Positions 1 to 8,645 of a stretch of DNA of 46,750 nt are shown here, piece by piece. The notes under the pieces are model-generated. The model saw only the letters and a program-made list of their open reading frames with translations. It had not been told where the DNA came from and ran no database searches. This stretch comes from Cyclobacteriaceae bacterium (GTDB lineage Bacteria; Bacteroidota; Bacteroidia; Cytophagales; Cyclobacteriaceae): contig JAEUUE010000097.1 of NCBI GenBank assembly GCA_016787605.1, positions 1 to 46,750 on the forward strand, given 5' to 3'. A program made the translations under genes and the position numbers. Positions within the stretch are counted from its first letter, which is position 1. Each line of letters starts with the position of its first letter.

Positions 1-1427
1 GAAAACTTGAAGCTGACCCGCTCGGTAAAAATATTGCCGTGCACATTGTGGTGATCATAGCGCGCGCCAAGCAGGGTTGTGAAGGCCGGGGAGAAGCGAA
101 TTTCATCCTGGACGAAAATTCCGGGCAGGTAGGTATAAGCGGGCTGATTGACGCCGCTCACGGATGCCGTGCCTGGCGTGTTGTCATCGTAAGCGATGTA
201 CCGGAACGGCAATCCAAGCAGGAGGTCGTGTTTCCCGATCGTTCGGGTATGGCGAAGTTGGGCGAAGGCTACCTGCTGGTCGGCGAGGTATTTCGTGGTC
301 CCATAGTAGGAATCCTGCAGGTGGTAATTCCAGGAATAGTCGATCTGCCAGTCGGCTTTGCCGGGGAGCGCATAGTTGCCGATCACCTCGGCCCGGTTGG
401 TGTAAATCGACTCGCCATAGTAGACGTTGCTGCCCCGGTATTCGTGGGTCCACGGAAGTTCCCCGCCCCAGCGGTCTTCGTAGATATACCTCACGGCCAG
501 GGAGGCATTCTTTCCCGAGGGACGGTGGAATGACCATTTGTTAAAGAGCGAGATTCGTTTCTGGAGCGTGACGTCGGTGAAATTGTCGCCGTTGATGTCG
601 AAGGGAGTGGTATAGTTGAAGTAATTAAGTCCGATTAAGCTCTTCGACTTGCCCACCTTCACAGCACTGCTCAGGTCCAGGTTGTATTCGCCTACCGTGG
701 TGGCAAACGCATCGGCCCGCAGGGAGGCAGCAGCCTCGGCATCCTGGGTAATAATGTTGATGACGCCGCCCACCGCTTCGGAACCGTACAAGGTGGAAGC
801 CGGACCCTTGATGATCTCCATGCGCTTCACCAGGCTGTTGGGAATCCCGGCCAGCCCGTAGACGGTCGACAAGCTGCTCACGATGGGCATCCCGTCGATG
901 AGGATCATGGTGTAGGGACCCTCCAGCCCGTTGATGTGAATATCGCCCGTATTGCACACGTTGCAGTTGACTTGCGGCTGTACCCCGTTGACCACCGTAA
1001 GCGATTCGAAGATGTTGGGAGTCGGGTTCTTGCGGAAGAAGGCGGGGCTGTAAACTTCCACGGGGATCGGGGAGGCGAGCCGCGTCACTTCCTTCAACGT
1101 GCCGGTGACGACTACTTCCTTTAGTTCTGCGTTGTCTTCGGCAAGCTCAAAGTCTACGTGAATCTCTTTGGCTTCCTGGACGTGGATGATCCTCGCTGCG
1201 GGCTGGAAACCGATTGCCGTAGCCTTCAGATTCTGCCGGCCGAGGGGCACCGAGCGGAGGACGAACCGGCCTTCTTCATCGGCGGAGGCGCCAATTGCGG
1301 TGCCCTCGATGCCAACGTGGGCAAACTCCACGGGTTTTCCACCTGAACGCACCGTACCCCGCACAAACCCCGTTTGCCCAAAGGCACCGAAGGCGAGGAA
1401 CAGCAGGCAAAAAATGCGCAGGATCAC
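1..1427 (-). CDS. TonB-dependent receptor, 3' part outside window
   Basis: Outer-membrane ligand-gated transporter, probably for a metal or cofactor (substrate inferred only). The first 475 residues are visible; the frame is open to the window edge. A GTG start at 1427 follows an in-frame TAA and gives a signal peptide ending near AFGQ (residue 18). A carboxypeptidase-regulatory-like beta domain follows (about 20-98), then a TonB-box-like ELKEVVVTGT (102-110) and a plug domain with the typical INGLEGPYTMILIDGMPI and KGPASTLYGSEAVGG motifs, then barrel strands. The plug carries a Cys pair, C155-N-V-C158, just before GDIHING. It is divergent from the small secreted protein at 1543, with a shared control region. 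Family confident; substrate unknown. Confidence 0.9.
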   Translation of the reverse strand, partial: MILRIFCLLFLAFGAFGQTGFVRGTVRSGGKPVEFAHVGIEGTAIGASADEEGRFVLRSVPLGRQNLKATAIGFQPAARIIHVQEAKEIHVDFELAEDNAELKEVVVTGTLKEVTRLASPIPVEVYSPAFFRKNPTPNIFESLTVVNGVQPQVNCNVCNTGDIHINGLEGPYTMILIDGMPIVSSLSTVYGLAGIPNSLVKRMEIIKGPASTLYGSEAVGGVINIITQDAEAAASLRADAFATTVGEYNLDLSSAVKVGKSKSLIGLNYFNYTTPFDINGDNFTDVTLQKRISLFNKWSFHRPSGKNASLAVRYIYEDRWGGELPWTHEYRGSNVYYGESIYTNRAEVIGNYALPGKADWQIDYSWNYHLQDSYYGTTKYLADQQVAFAQLRHTRTIGKHDLLLGLPFRYIAYDDNTPGTASVSGVNQPAYTYLPGIFVQDEIRFSPAFTTLLGARYDHHNVHGNIFTERVSFKF

Positions 1428-1448
1428 GAAATCTGATATTTAGAACCA

Positions 1449-1456
1449 CAAAAATA
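1449..1456 (-). promoter_or_regulatory. -7 box of the TonB receptor promoter
   Basis: Reads TATTTTTG on the minus strand, a perfect match to the Bacteroidota -7 consensus TAnnTTTG, 22 bases before the GTG at 1427. No clear -33 TTG is seen at the usual distance. Confidence 0.55.
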
Positions 1457-1460
1457 AAAA

Positions 1461-1476
1461 TTTAGACGACCCTAAA
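1461..1476. promoter_or_regulatory. TTTAG-N6-CTAAA inverted repeat, candidate operator
   Basis: A 5+6+5 inverted repeat just upstream of the minus-strand -7 box, between two divergent transport-related genes. Its form resembles operators of DtxR-family metal regulators (family knowledge). The assignment is inference, as no regulator gene lies nearby. Confidence 0.3.
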
Positions 1477-1508
1477 AAATGCCCGGAGAGGTTTTTTTGG
1501 ACGGTTGG

Positions 1509-1537
1509 TTGGAAAGGGGCTTGGGAGCCTATATTTG
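1509..1537 (+). promoter_or_regulatory. Promoter of the small secreted protein
   Basis: TTGG at 1509-1512 and TATATTTG at 1530-1537, separated by 17 bases, fit the Bacteroidota -33/-7 pattern. The predicted transcript start falls at or next to the GTG at 1543, so the message may be leaderless or start at a later codon. Confidence 0.6.
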
Positions 1538-1542
1538 CATCC

Positions 1543-1857
1543 GTGACACGGATACGTCTTTATCGGTTGGCAGCAGGATTCCTGCTCATGACGGTGCTGT
1601 TCAGCCAGGCCGGCCTGGCCCTGCTGCACACCCACCAGGGATTGCGGGATTCCCACCCGATTTCCCTCCAGGCGGATTCCGATAATGCCGCTCCCTGCAG
1701 CGTATGTGCCCTGGACGGCATCATTACTCCCGCCATTACCACCGATGTCTTCGCTCTTCCGGCGTTGTCAACTGATGATTTTGCCCTTGTTCTCTCCGAG
1801 GGCGTCCTCCTCTCTTCCTCCGGTCTGTCGGTAGGCCGAGCGCCCCCGGTTTGTTAA
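1543..1857 (+). CDS. Small secreted protein with His and CxxC residues
   Basis: 104 residues with a GTG start. The N-terminus is a basic start plus hydrophobic segment (signal peptide to about residue 27). It is followed by a HTH residue triplet, a CSVC pair in the middle, and an RAPP sequence close to the C-terminal Cys. Small exported proteins of this plan (histidines, CxxC, R-G/A-P-P end) recur beside metal-linked TonB receptors, and DUF2946 proteins look similar; membership is not certain. It precedes the TonB receptor at 1942 by 84 bases with no terminator, so co-transcription is likely. A role in metal binding or sensing is inference. The ATG at 1588 would destroy the signal peptide, so GTG is preferred. 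Confidence 0.6.
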   Translation: MTRIRLYRLAAGFLLMTVLFSQAGLALLHTHQGLRDSHPISLQADSDNAAPCSVCALDGIITPAITTDVFALPALSTDDFALVLSEGVLLSSSGLSVGRAPPVC

Positions 1858-1941
1858 GCGTACCCTGCCCTGCTCCCTGGGGGAGTGCGGGTCGCTGCTT
1901 CGTTTGAGGCAGTGTTGTTGCGTTTTCAATTCCGGAACCTG

Positions 1942-4335
1942 ATGCGATTAACCAGTCTCTTCTTGTGGATGTTGCTCTTCCCGCCTGTCCTTTGGGCACA
2001 GGAGGGTTGCACGCTGTCCATTGAGGGACACATCGTCTCTGAAAGCAATGGGCCGCTTCCGAATGCGGAAGTTCTCCTCCAGGGAACCGAACGGGGTACG
2101 ACCACGGATAAGGATGGCAACTTCCGGATCACCGGGTTATGCCATGGAGAGTTTGTGCTGGAAGTACGGTTTGTAGGATACGAAACGCAATGGATCCGGG
2201 CCGTTGCAGGCGACACCCACGTGGCCATTCAACTCCACCCGGAGTCGAAGAACCTGCAGGAAGTGGTGGTGCGGGAAAAGCACGTGCAGATAGACAAATC
2301 AACTACGTATGCCATACTGGAGGGCGCCAGCCTGGACAAGACAGCCGGCAAATCGTTGGGCGAATCGCTGAAGGCTCTGCCGGGCGTCAACACGGTGCAG
2401 GCCGGACCGGGAATCTTCAAGCCGGTAATTCATGGCGTGCACAGTCAGCGCGTACTGATTCTCAATCACGGGATACGCCAGGAAGGGCAGCAGTGGGGCG
2501 CCGAACATGCTCCCGAGATCGACCCGTTCATTGCATCCAATATCATGGTCATCAAGGATGCCGGCGCAATCAAGTATGGTACCGATGCGCTCGGCGGCGT
2601 GATCGTCGTCAATCCCGCGCCGCTGCCGGAGAAGGCCGGGTTGGGAGGAACATTGAATACCGTCATGCAGAGCAATGGACGTTCCGGCACCATTTCAGGT
2701 ATGCTGGAAGGCGGTTTGAAGAAACTGGATGGCTGGGGCTGGCGCATGCAGGGTACGGCGAAGCGCGCCGGCGACTACCATGCGCCGGATTATTCGCTGA
2801 CCAATACCGGGGTCAGCGAGTTTGACTTCTCAACGGCAGCGGGATATCACGGAGAAAAATTCGGAGCGGATATCTTCTACAGCTACTTCCAGACGGAGCT
2901 CGGTATTCTTCGCGGCTCGGCCATCAGCAACCTCGACGACCTGGTGACGGCCATGGAAAGCGAACCGCCCATCGGCACAACGAGTTTCAGCTATGACATC
3001 AACCCGCCTCGCCAGGAGGTGAAGCACAATTTGCTCAAAATCAACAGCCACTGGTCGCGACCGGGCGGTGAATGGCGGTTCCAATACGGCTACCAGTCCA
3101 ATTTCCGGAAAGAGTTTGATATCCGCCGGGCAGACTTGTCTTCGTTGCCTGCCCTGGATCTCGAATTGCGCACCCATACGCTGGAAGCGGAATACGAAAT
3201 GACCAACTCCAAGGGACAGCAGTTTTGTTTCGGGATAAACGGCATGTACCAGGACAACCGTAATGTTCCCGGAACGCAACGGATCCCCTTTATCCCGAAC
3301 TATACCTCGATCGCCGGCGGTCCCTTTGCAGTGGGCAAGTTCACTCTCAGCCAATGGACACTGGATATTGGCACCCGCTATGATGTTCGCAGCTATGAGG
3401 TGGTCGGTTTTGATTTCAAGAATACCCGATATACGTCCAGCCTCCTGTTTCACAACGTCAGTGCCTCGGCCGGCATCTCCCGCCCGCTGGACAAGCATCA
3501 GACCATCAAGCTGAATCTCAGCAGCGCGTGGCGGCCTCCCCATGTGGCGGAGTTGTACAGCCTGGGTACACACCAGAGCGCGGCGGCCATCGAGTACGGC
3601 TTGCTGCTGAATGATTCTACCAACGAGGTGATGGACATCAGTGAGGTTCCGTTCCAGTTGGAACAAGCACTGAAGGCCGTGGCTACGTACGAATATTCGT
3701 CTGAACGTTTCCAGGCGGAGGCCACGGTGTATGCCAACACGATCTTCAACTTTATTTATCTGCAGCCCCGGGGCGTGACCACCACGTTGCGTGGCACGTA
3801 TCCCTATTTCCGCTATACCCAAACCGATGCCCTGTTCGTTGGCCTCGATGCGGAGGCCGACTACACGCTCAATCCGCACTTCACACTCAATGGTAAATTG
3901 TCGTTGCTTAGCGCCACCGACATCCGTAATGATGATTACCTGGTGTTCATCCCGTCCAACCGCCTCGAGTTGGGGCTCCGCTACCAGGCGGCCAAGCACC
4001 AGTTCTACGTGGAACCCAGGGTGAACTTCGTCGCCCGCCAGCACCGGGCGCCGCGGGTGATTACGGTTCGCGAATTCCAGGAGGCCATTGACAACGGCGG
4101 GGATCCGTTGGGCGGAAGCACCAAGAACTTTGATTTCATGGAGGCCCCGCCGGGTTACGTGTTGGCGGGAATCGCCGCCGGGTATTCCTGGCCCCTGGGC
4201 GAAGGCCGGCTTGATCTTCGCGTCGCCGCGGAAAACCTGTTTAATTCCTCGTACCGCGAATACACCAACCGGCTGCGGTACTATGCTGACGATATCGGAA
4301 GGAATTTTTCTGTTTCACTTAAATACATGTTCTAA
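1942..4335 (+). CDS. TonB-dependent receptor, ZnuD-like
   Basis: 797-residue outer-membrane receptor. ATG 1942 is preferred over GTG 1885 because it starts a clean signal peptide (MRLTSLFLWMLLFPPVLWAQ). The order is a carboxypeptidase-regulatory-like domain (about 23-105), a TonB-box region NLQEVVV, a plug with GVHSQRVLILNHGIRQEGQQW and EHAPEIDPF, then VIKDAGAIKYGTDALGG, and a 22-strand-type barrel ending in the aromatic SLKYMF. The GQQW...EHAPEIDPF signature is shared with ZnuD-type zinc/haem receptors, so a transition metal is the likely cargo (inference). The stop overlaps the start of the lipoprotein gene at 4335 (TAATG), which indicates translational coupling. Confidence 0.9.
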   Translation: MRLTSLFLWMLLFPPVLWAQEGCTLSIEGHIVSESNGPLPNAEVLLQGTERGTTTDKDGNFRITGLCHGEFVLEVRFVGYETQWIRAVAGDTHVAIQLHPESKNLQEVVVREKHVQIDKSTTYAILEGASLDKTAGKSLGESLKALPGVNTVQAGPGIFKPVIHGVHSQRVLILNHGIRQEGQQWGAEHAPEIDPFIASNIMVIKDAGAIKYGTDALGGVIVVNPAPLPEKAGLGGTLNTVMQSNGRSGTISGMLEGGLKKLDGWGWRMQGTAKRAGDYHAPDYSLTNTGVSEFDFSTAAGYHGEKFGADIFYSYFQTELGILRGSAISNLDDLVTAMESEPPIGTTSFSYDINPPRQEVKHNLLKINSHWSRPGGEWRFQYGYQSNFRKEFDIRRADLSSLPALDLELRTHTLEAEYEMTNSKGQQFCFGINGMYQDNRNVPGTQRIPFIPNYTSIAGGPFAVGKFTLSQWTLDIGTRYDVRSYEVVGFDFKNTRYTSSLLFHNVSASAGISRPLDKHQTIKLNLSSAWRPPHVAELYSLGTHQSAAAIEYGLLLNDSTNEVMDISEVPFQLEQALKAVATYEYSSERFQAEATVYANTIFNFIYLQPRGVTTTLRGTYPYFRYTQTDALFVGLDAEADYTLNPHFTLNGKLSLLSATDIRNDDYLVFIPSNRLELGLRYQAAKHQFYVEPRVNFVARQHRAPRVITVREFQEAIDNGGDPLGGSTKNFDFMEAPPGYVLAGIAAGYSWPLGEGRLDLRVAAENLFNSSYREYTNRLRYYADDIGRNFSVSLKYMF

Positions 4336-4973
4336 TGCTTAACAAACAACCTATGAAACCCTGTTCATTTTTCAGCAAGTCCGTCTCCCGGACAACAGCC
4401 ATCGTATTGGCCTTGGCACTCCTGGCCGGTTGTTCCAAAGATGACCCCCAGAAGGAAGATACGCCTGAACTGATTACCAAAGCCACGCTGACCTTTACTC
4501 CCGTCGGTGGGGGAACACCTGTTGTTATATCGGCGACAGACCCGGATGGGGAAGGTGTGCAGGACATCGTGGTGGATGGTCCCATCAACCTGGCGACTTC
4601 CACCCAATACGCACTCACCATAGACCTGCTCAATACGCTCGTCACGGTAGGCCAGCCCGGCTACAGCATCACCGAGGAAGTGGAGGAGGAAGGCCAGGAA
4701 CATATGTTTTTCTTCGGGTGGACCGGTGCTGTCTTCCAGACTCCCTCGGGTGATGGCAACATCGACAACCGGGCTGATGAGGTGAACTATGTGGATGTAG
4801 ACGCCGGCGGGTTGCCCATTGGGTTGATCACCACCTGGACCTCGGCGGGTTCGGCTGGCAGCGGTACCTTCCGGGTTGTGCTGAAGCATCAGCCGGGAAC
4901 CAAGACCGCTTCGTCAGGCTCCACGGTCGGTGAGACAGACCTGGACCTGACCTTTACGATCAATATCCAATAA
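4335..4973 (+). CDS. Lipoprotein coupled to the TonB receptor
   Basis: 212 residues with a lipoprotein signal ending LALLAGC followed by SKDD. The acidic stretch after the Cys resembles the Bacteroidota lipoprotein surface-export signal. The mature part is beta-rich and has an acidic ITEEVEEEGQEHMFFF segment. Small lipoproteins with this E-rich, EHxFFF pattern sit beside ZnuD-like receptors in Bacteroidota and are sometimes labelled 'type 1 periplasmic binding fold', a doubtful label. A metal-handling accessory role is inference from the acidic/His content and the overlap with the receptor. ATG 4353 is an alternative start with a more compact signal peptide. Confidence 0.7.
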   Translation: MLNKQPMKPCSFFSKSVSRTTAIVLALALLAGCSKDDPQKEDTPELITKATLTFTPVGGGTPVVISATDPDGEGVQDIVVDGPINLATSTQYALTIDLLNTLVTVGQPGYSITEEVEEEGQEHMFFFGWTGAVFQTPSGDGNIDNRADEVNYVDVDAGGLPIGLITTWTSAGSAGSGTFRVVLKHQPGTKTASSGSTVGETDLDLTFTINIQ

Positions 4974-4974
4974 A

Positions 4975-6288
4975 CTAGGATATTCCCGGAGCCCGTCTTG
5001 CCAGCACCCGGTGCAGGAGGGCCCCGGGAATCATCGTGGCTACCGACCACAGAATTACCCTCGGGTCCTCTCGGAACATATAATAGATCATCCAGCTGGT
5101 TACCGCGATGAAAATCAGCGGCGGCAGGGGATACCAGGGAACCTGGAACGGCCGCACCGGGTGTGTACGACGCAGCCGGAAGATTCCGGCCACCGTAAGC
5201 ATGGAGAAAATGGAGAGGCTGATGGAGATGTACTGAACAATCTCCACAAACGTGCTTACCGATACCAGGAATACCGACCAGCCCGCCTGGATGATAACCG
5301 CCCAGTGCGGCATTCCATAACGATTCTTTTTGGCGAGGATCTTCAGCCCCGCATAATCTTCGCCCATCGCCTCGCTTACCCGTGATCCGGCGATGGTCAT
5401 GGCGCTCAGCGTGGAGAGCAAGGCGACACTGAATAGCGCCGAGAACAGTTGCCCGATTTCATGACCGAAGAGCTTTTCGGCCACCACGTTGCCGATGTCG
5501 TTTTGACCCTGGAGCTCGTTCATCGGCGTCGTCATCAAAAACATGCCGTTGAGAGCGAGGTAAGCGACAATTACCGTCAGCGTGCCGATTAGCAATGCCT
5601 TTGGTAAGTTTTTCCTGGAATCCTCGAGGTTGCCGGCGATGTAGGCCGCCGCATTCCAGCCCGTATAGGCGTAAACGACGAAGACCAGCGCGACGGCGAA
5701 CCCTGGGGAAAAGATGAGGTCCATGTCGCCGGGTTTCGGCAGGAAGGAGAGACCGCTGCGAACGTCGGAAACCAGGAGCGGAGCCAGGCAGAAGAATACG
5801 ATCAGGAAGAGCTTGAGGGTGGTGAGGATCGTTTGCATCCTTCCCCCGGTTTTGACTCCGAGAAGGTGAATGGCGGAAATGACGATGATGCAGGTGATGG
5901 CCACTGCTTTTTCCGGAAGCGGGGTAAGGAGTGAAGCGTAGGATCCGATGGCAATGGCCACCGCGGAGATGGCACCACCAAACCCGGCGATCGTGCTGAT
6001 CCAGCCGCTGACAAAGCCGAGCGTGGGATGGTAGATCTTGCTCAGGTAAAGGTATTCACCGCCGGAGCGCTCCAGCGTGGTGGCAATTTCCGCGTAGGTG
6101 AGCGCGCCGCACCAGGCCACGACGCCGCCCAGGAGCCACAACACCAGGATGGCAAATCCCGAAGGAAGCGGACCTACCTGGTAGCCCAGGGAGGTAAATA
6201 CCCCTGTGCCGATCATGTTGGCGATGACCAGGGTAATGCCAACAGACAGTGTGTACTTTGTAGTGTTCAAGTTGTTGGACCTCGTCAA
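4975..6288 (-). CDS. APC-family amino acid permease
   Basis: About 437 residues, polytopic (about 12 membrane helices). Helix 1 has the APC signature GITLVIANMIGTGVFTSLG and helix 3 AEIATTLERSGGEYLYL, which places it in the amino acid-polyamine-organocation superfamily. The substrate cannot be read from sequence. Start uncertain: there is no ATG before helix 1. TTG at 6324 lies inside a repeat tract, so TTG 6288 or 6270 is more likely. It is convergent with the lipoprotein at 4973 (one base between stops, no terminator seen). Confidence 0.85.
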   Translation of the reverse strand: MTRSNNLNTTKYTLSVGITLVIANMIGTGVFTSLGYQVGPLPSGFAILVLWLLGGVVAWCGALTYAEIATTLERSGGEYLYLSKIYHPTLGFVSGWISTIAGFGGAISAVAIAIGSYASLLTPLPEKAVAITCIIVISAIHLLGVKTGGRMQTILTTLKLFLIVFFCLAPLLVSDVRSGLSFLPKPGDMDLIFSPGFAVALVFVVYAYTGWNAAAYIAGNLEDSRKNLPKALLIGTLTVIVAYLALNGMFLMTTPMNELQGQNDIGNVVAEKLFGHEIGQLFSALFSVALLSTLSAMTIAGSRVSEAMGEDYAGLKILAKKNRYGMPHWAVIIQAGWSVFLVSVSTFVEIVQYISISLSIFSMLTVAGIFRLRRTHPVRPFQVPWYPLPPLIFIAVTSWMIYYMFREDPRVILWSVATMIPGALLHRVLARRAPGIS

Positions 6289-6322
6289 GTAATGGTCGGT
6301 CTGCCGTTGAGTATTGAACCGC

Positions 6323-6414
6323 AAAATGTAAAATAGCCAATGTAAAATGCAAAAGGAATCACCACGAGCCTACCGAGTCCATTTTGCATTATTCATTTCT
6401 AATTTTTCATTTCT
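6323..6414. repeat. Degenerate 7-base tandem repeat tract (two blocks)
   Basis: Block 1 (6323-6357) parses into five heptads: AAAATGT, AAAATAG, CCAATGT, AAAATGC, AAAAGGA. Block 2 (6380-6414) parses into CATTTTG, CATTATT, CATTTCT, AATTTTT, CATTTCT. The blocks are roughly inverted relative to each other around a 22-base non-repetitive spacer. The tract fills the gap from the patatin stop to the permease start, and may carry the permease promoter (a TACATTTT segment on the minus strand). Confidence 0.6.
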
Positions 6415-8642
6415 TAGAACGTAAATCCCACATTCACATAACCCAGGAACGTCTTCGACTGATCTCCGTACATCAATGAAATCTCGATGGGCCCTATGGG
6501 TGACCGGTACCCTCCTGATACTGCGTAACCGCTCAGCATGCCCCATTCATTCGGGTCGCGGGTGATGTAATCGTAATAGCCGAAGTTGGCCCGGAATGTC
6601 AGAATGAGGTTGCTGAACGGTTCATATTGAACCCCGCCCAGGAGCGAAGAAATGCTACTCGTCAGCACCTGGTTTTCGGAGATGCCCACAAACGGAATTT
6701 GGTTGCGGATGAAATCGTTAATGCCACCAACGGAGTAGTAGTTGAAATAGTAGTCCTTGTAATTGAGGTTAATGCCGTTGTTGAATTGGGCCATCAGCGA
6801 CCAGCGTTTGCCGAGGGGAAAGTACTTGCCCATCTTCAGGCGGATCTGCTGATAGGACCTGAACGACAGGCCCAGGCTGTCGGAGGAAAGGGAGCCATCG
6901 ACGGCGCTGAACGCAAAATTTACTTTTTGATTGAAGATGACGCCCGCCTGAAAGTCGGCATAGGCTCCTCGGCGGGGAAAGACTTTCTGATCAAGGCTGT
7001 TGAGCTGGTAATAAAAGAAGGCATTCCAGTAATCCAGCGAGCCGTTGAAGTCGACCAGCCCGGTAACTTTGGGTGACAACTTCACCTGTTCGCGGGCCAC
7101 GCCAACACCCACCAGTCTCCGCGTGCCCAGCAATTTATAGAAACGAAGGTCAAGCGACCCATATTTGTTGGTGTACTCCGAAGACTGTTCATAGTTGATG
7201 TAGATCGGAAAACGGAATTGCTCATAGTAGGCGGAAAACATGGACCCCCATCGCTGTTGCCGGCCAAACGATTGGTCGTGGCGGGCGAGGATTCGCGGGT
7301 TGGTGCTCCAGTTGAGCTTCACGAAAGTCTTCGACCGGTTGAGAATGAGATTTCGGGTGCTCAAGGTGGTGATCAGCGCCACGTTGGAGTACGTATGAAA
7401 GTGCAGCCCGAATTTCAGCGTGGTGGGGGGATTCTCCACGACTTCGCATCGAAGTACCGCATGACCCGGGTTGCGCGGTTCCACGAAGAAGGCAATCCGC
7501 CGGTAGTTGCCGGTACCGAATGCGCGACGCACCGCCTGGGTAAGTTCGGAGGCCGAATAGGTAAGCCCCGTGCGAAGACCCAGCTTGCCTTCGAAATCTT
7601 TTTCGGTGGTATGGGAAAGGCCTTCGAGCTCGAAGCCGTCCAGGATGATACTTTCTGCGCGAGGTTTGCGGTCGGTGGACGGAACGGCATCGGGATAGAG
7701 TGCCCGGAGGCTGTCGGCCAAACGCTTGAGTTGGGGATAGTATCGTTTCCCGGCCTCATCACCGATACGAAGGATGCTGTCGGCTGAACCAAAACTCGCG
7801 GCGCTGAAGTCGCCCAGCTCCGGTTCGATCAGCAGGTTGCATTGCCTGACCTCGCGTTCAAAATCATCGGCGTCCTTATAAAAGCCGATCTGGTACAGCA
7901 TGTCCACCGGGGTTAGGAGCTTGTCGGCCGGGAGCAGCCCTTGCGACAGATTGACCCCAATCACGTAGTCGGCACCCATGGCTTTGGCGTCGCGTACCGG
8001 GAAATTGCGGACTACCCCGCCGTCGATGAGCACCGTGTTTTTGTAGGGCACGGCGGTGAACACCGACGGGATGGCCATGCTCGAGCGGACAGCCTTGACC
8101 AGGTCTCCTTCTCTCAGCACCACCGCCGTCCCTTTGGCTGCATCAGTAGCCACACAGGCAAAGGGGATGGGCAGTTTGTTAAAGTCCTTGATGTTGTAAA
8201 CCGGGTAAAAGAGCTCGCCGAAGCGAAGCCAGATTTCTTCCCCTTCGATAAAGCCGGAGAAGAACTTGGCTTTCCCGTTCTCAAAAGGAATCTCCAATGC
8301 ATAGTTGGCAAATTCCCGTTTCTCATTCATGTTGATGAGATCCACCGGCGGCTTGTTGGAAAACATGGTGCTCCAGTCAATGCTGCGGGCGATTTGCTCG
8401 ATCTCCTTCCCGGAATAACCCGTCGCATAGAGCGCACCCATAATGCTGCCCATGCTGGTCCCGGTAATCACATCGATCTTTAGCCCGGCGCTGTCGATCG
8501 CCTTGAGGATCCCGATATGGGAAAGTCCTTTGGCTCCCCCGCCACTCAGCGTAAGGCCTATTCGTGGACGGGAGGACTGACCAAAGACCAGGGACTGAAT
8601 CAGGAGGAGGAAAACTAGAGAAATGATGGCCGGGCGATGCAT
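6414..8642 (-). CDS. Patatin-like phospholipase with POTRA and BamA-type barrel
   Basis: 742 residues, exported (signal peptide to about residue 22). Patatin domain at about 26-230, with oxyanion motif SGGGAKG (33-39), nucleophile G-T-S63-M-G, and the dyad Asp in IDGG (about 206-209). A POTRA-like linker follows (about 330-400), then a 16-strand-type surface-antigen barrel ending in NVGFTF. The order matches type Vd (PlpD-like) autotransporting phospholipases, so lipid hydrolysis at or outside the outer membrane is inferred. It starts 3 bases after the PhoD-like gene stop (8646), in the same operon. The catalytic residues are intact. Confidence 0.88.
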   Translation of the reverse strand: MHRPAIISLVFLLLIQSLVFGQSSRPRIGLTLSGGGAKGLSHIGILKAIDSAGLKIDVITGTSMGSIMGALYATGYSGKEIEQIARSIDWSTMFSNKPPVDLINMNEKREFANYALEIPFENGKAKFFSGFIEGEEIWLRFGELFYPVYNIKDFNKLPIPFACVATDAAKGTAVVLREGDLVKAVRSSMAIPSVFTAVPYKNTVLIDGGVVRNFPVRDAKAMGADYVIGVNLSQGLLPADKLLTPVDMLYQIGFYKDADDFEREVRQCNLLIEPELGDFSAASFGSADSILRIGDEAGKRYYPQLKRLADSLRALYPDAVPSTDRKPRAESIILDGFELEGLSHTTEKDFEGKLGLRTGLTYSASELTQAVRRAFGTGNYRRIAFFVEPRNPGHAVLRCEVVENPPTTLKFGLHFHTYSNVALITTLSTRNLILNRSKTFVKLNWSTNPRILARHDQSFGRQQRWGSMFSAYYEQFRFPIYINYEQSSEYTNKYGSLDLRFYKLLGTRRLVGVGVAREQVKLSPKVTGLVDFNGSLDYWNAFFYYQLNSLDQKVFPRRGAYADFQAGVIFNQKVNFAFSAVDGSLSSDSLGLSFRSYQQIRLKMGKYFPLGKRWSLMAQFNNGINLNYKDYYFNYYSVGGINDFIRNQIPFVGISENQVLTSSISSLLGGVQYEPFSNLILTFRANFGYYDYITRDPNEWGMLSGYAVSGGYRSPIGPIEISLMYGDQSKTFLGYVNVGFTF

Positions 8643-8645
8643 CTT

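Noticed and set aside
2830-4044. 404-codon open frame antisense to the ZnuD-like receptor
   Set aside because: Its composition is that of a shadow frame in GC-rich coding DNA; no signal peptide, domain or promoter, while the sense strand encodes a complete receptor.
6289-6324. TTG 6324 as start of the amino acid permease
   Set aside because: The codon lies within the heptad repeat tract and next to a possible -7 box; a later TTG is more likely.
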